DNA from: Smithellaceae bacterium
Lineage (GTDB): Bacteria > Desulfobacterota > Syntrophia > Syntrophales > Smithellaceae
Direction of reading: 5' to 3'
NCBI GenBank assembly: GCA_028701435.1
Contig: JAQVQT010000016.1
Span: 1-7,290 of the forward strand
DNA length: 7,290 nucleotides
Shown here: one piece after another, positions 5,947-7,290 of the stretch
Layout: each line of letters starts with the position of its first letter
Numbering within the stretch: position 1 is the stretch's first letter
Notes under the pieces: generated by a model
What the model was told of the DNA's origin: nothing
Databases searched by the model: none
The model's input: only the letters and a program-made list of their open reading frames with translations
Made by a program: the position numbers and the translations under genes

Positions 5947-7290
5947 ATGAACGAAACCATTCTGGTCGTAGATGACGAAGTCAGCATCTGTCAATCGCTG
6001 AAGGCCATTCTGGAAGACGAAGGCTATCAGGTACTCGTGGCCGGCAGCGGCGAAGAGGCGCTCCGGGTCGTGGCCGATGAAATGCCCCAGCTCGTTCTGC
6101 TGGACATCTGGCTTCCGGGCATGGACGGTCTGGAAACGCTCAAAGCCATCCGCGCCGCCCATCCGAACATGCTGATCATCATGATGTCCGGCCACGGCAC
6201 CATCGAAACGGCCGTGAAAGCCACCAAGCTGGGCGCTTTTGATTTTATTGAAAAACCGCTGTCGCTGGACAAGGTGATGATCCTGGTGAACAACGCGTTG
6301 AATGTTGTTCGCCTGGAAGAAGAAAACATTCTGCTCAAGCAGAAAGTATCGCACCAGTACGAACTCACCGGAACCAGCCCGATCATCACCGAGCTCAAGG
6401 AAATGATCGGCATCGTCGCGCCGACCAACGCGTGGATTCTGATCATGGGTGAAAACGGCACGGGAAAGGAGCTGGTGGCGCGATCCATCCATCACCTGAG
6501 CCGCCGCTCCCACAAGCCCATCGTGGAAGTCAACTGCGCGGCCATTCCCGAAGAGCTGATCGAAAGCGAACTGTTCGGGCATGAAAAGGGCGCTTTCACG
6601 GGGGCGACCGAAAAGAAGCGCGGCAAATTTGATCTGGCTCACGAGGGAACGATTTTTCTGGATGAAGTGGCGGACATGAGCCTCAAGGCCCAGGCCAAAA
6701 TTCTGCGGATTCTCCAGGAAAAGAAATTTGAAAGGGTCGGCGGCAACAAGCTGATCGACATGGACGTGAGGGTTTTGGCCGCGACCAACAAGGATTTGGA
6801 GAAAGAAATGGAGGCGGGCCGGTTCCGGCAGGATCTGTACTACCGTCTGCACGTCATTCCTCTTCGCGTGCCGCCGCTGCGCGACCGGAAAGAGGACATC
6901 GTTCACCTGACGGAGCGGTTTCTGCAGGACTTTGCCGCCAAAGAGGGGCAGCAGCCGAAGTTCCTGAACGCCGCAGCCCTGGAAAAGTTAACGGCGCACG
7001 ACTGGCCGGGCAATGTCCGCGAACTGAAAAATATCATCGAGCGGCTGATTATTCTGACGCCGTCCAATGAAATACGGGCGGAGGATATTCCCGAACTCAG
7101 CATCAAAACCGAGACGGATGCGTCTTTTCAGGAAGCGTCCGCGGCGGGCGGCGATTCGCTCCGGGACGCAAGGCTGGATTTCGAACGGCAGTTTATTTTG
7201 AAAAAGCTGGAAGAATACGACGGCAATATCTCCAAAACCGCCGAAGCCATCGGCCTGGAACGCAGCAATCTGCACAAAAAACTCAAATCC
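5947..7290 (+). CDS. ntrX: NtrX-type sigma-54-dependent response regulator (3' end outside window)
   Basis: This activator receives phosphate from NtrY and opens sigma-54 promoters using ATP. The window holds 448 codons with no stop. The receiver domain (about 1-120) has D9-D10, phosphoacceptor D53 (LLDIWLP), S81 and K103. The central AAA+ domain (about 140-370) has Walker A GENGTGKE with K174, the sigma-54 contact loop GAFTGA at 215-220, Walker B FLDEVADM with D239-E240, and the arginine region RFRQDLYYRL (292-301). The GENGTGKE wording and the SGHGTIETAVKATKLGAF segment in the receiver are typical of NtrX rather than NtrC. The C-terminal Fis-type helix-turn-helix begins at about N427 (NISKTAEAIGLERSNLHKK) and is nearly complete, so only a short tail should be missing. 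GGGTGA at 5936-5941 sits five bases before the ATG. The 31-base gap to ntrY indicates one operon. Confidence 0.95.
   Translation, partial: MNETILVVDDEVSICQSLKAILEDEGYQVLVAGSGEEALRVVADEMPQLVLLDIWLPGMDGLETLKAIRAAHPNMLIIMMSGHGTIETAVKATKLGAFDFIEKPLSLDKVMILVNNALNVVRLEEENILLKQKVSHQYELTGTSPIITELKEMIGIVAPTNAWILIMGENGTGKELVARSIHHLSRRSHKPIVEVNCAAIPEELIESELFGHEKGAFTGATEKKRGKFDLAHEGTIFLDEVADMSLKAQAKILRILQEKKFERVGGNKLIDMDVRVLAATNKDLEKEMEAGRFRQDLYYRLHVIPLRVPPLRDRKEDIVHLTERFLQDFAAKEGQQPKFLNAAALEKLTAHDWPGNVRELKNIIERLIILTPSNEIRAEDIPELSIKTETDASFQEASAAGGDSLRDARLDFERQFILKKLEEYDGNISKTAEAIGLERSNLHKKLKS

Noticed and set aside
5917..6906. Reverse-strand open frame of 329 codons opposite ntrX
   Set aside because: The + strand carries a receiver and AAA+ domain with all motifs, and the reverse frame has no recognisable features.
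1..7290. Mobile element, CRISPR array, tRNA, rRNA or defence system
   Set aside because: No transposase or integrase protein, no regularly spaced repeats, no tRNA cloverleaf and no defence-related domain was recognised. All long genes are conserved housekeeping or regulatory families.

Overview
The window is a 7.3 kb, moderately GC-rich stretch with every supported gene on the + strand. It holds a Holliday-junction gene cluster followed by a cell-envelope and two-component cluster. The protein sequences suggest a Gram-negative proteobacterium in the broad sense. LpxC implies lipid A synthesis. The order ruvC-ruvA-ruvB, lpxC, DUF4390 protein, NtrY-like kinase, NtrX-like regulator fits the former Deltaproteobacteria (Desulfobacterota, perhaps Syntrophia-like). 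That placement is inference from gene content and general sequence character, not from a database search.

Layout. Positions 1-152 are the last 49 codons of ruvC, then ruvA (153-761) and ruvB (789-1817). RuvC and RuvA are joined stop-to-start with no spacer and RuvB follows after 27 bases, so this is one operon. RuvA and RuvB form the branch-migration motor and RuvC is the resolvase. A 225-base, more AT-rich intergenic region (1818-2042) follows. It has no convincing gene or intrinsic terminator, but it carries a good match to a sigma-54 (-24/-12) promoter just upstream of lpxC. LpxC (2043-2972) catalyses the committed step of lipid A synthesis. After 95 bases comes a small exported DUF4390 protein (3068-3652). 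A membrane histidine kinase of the NtrY type (3693-5915) and its sigma-54-activating partner NtrX (5947 to the window end, cut within its C-terminal helix-turn-helix) complete the window.

How the genes may work together. The right half reads as an envelope module: a lipid A enzyme, an exported protein of unknown function, a sensor kinase with a large extracytoplasmic domain, and a response regulator with an intact GAFTGA sigma-54 contact motif. The sigma-54 promoter candidate at the head of this block suggests a testable loop in which NtrX controls lpxC and possibly its own operon. A perfect 8-base inverted repeat covers the start codon of the DUF4390 gene and may affect its translation.

Most of the window is well-known conserved machinery. 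I see no mobile element, CRISPR array, tRNA, rRNA or defence system. The points worth a second look are regulatory: the sigma-54 site, the inverted repeats, and the unexplained DUF4390-NtrYX-lpxC association.
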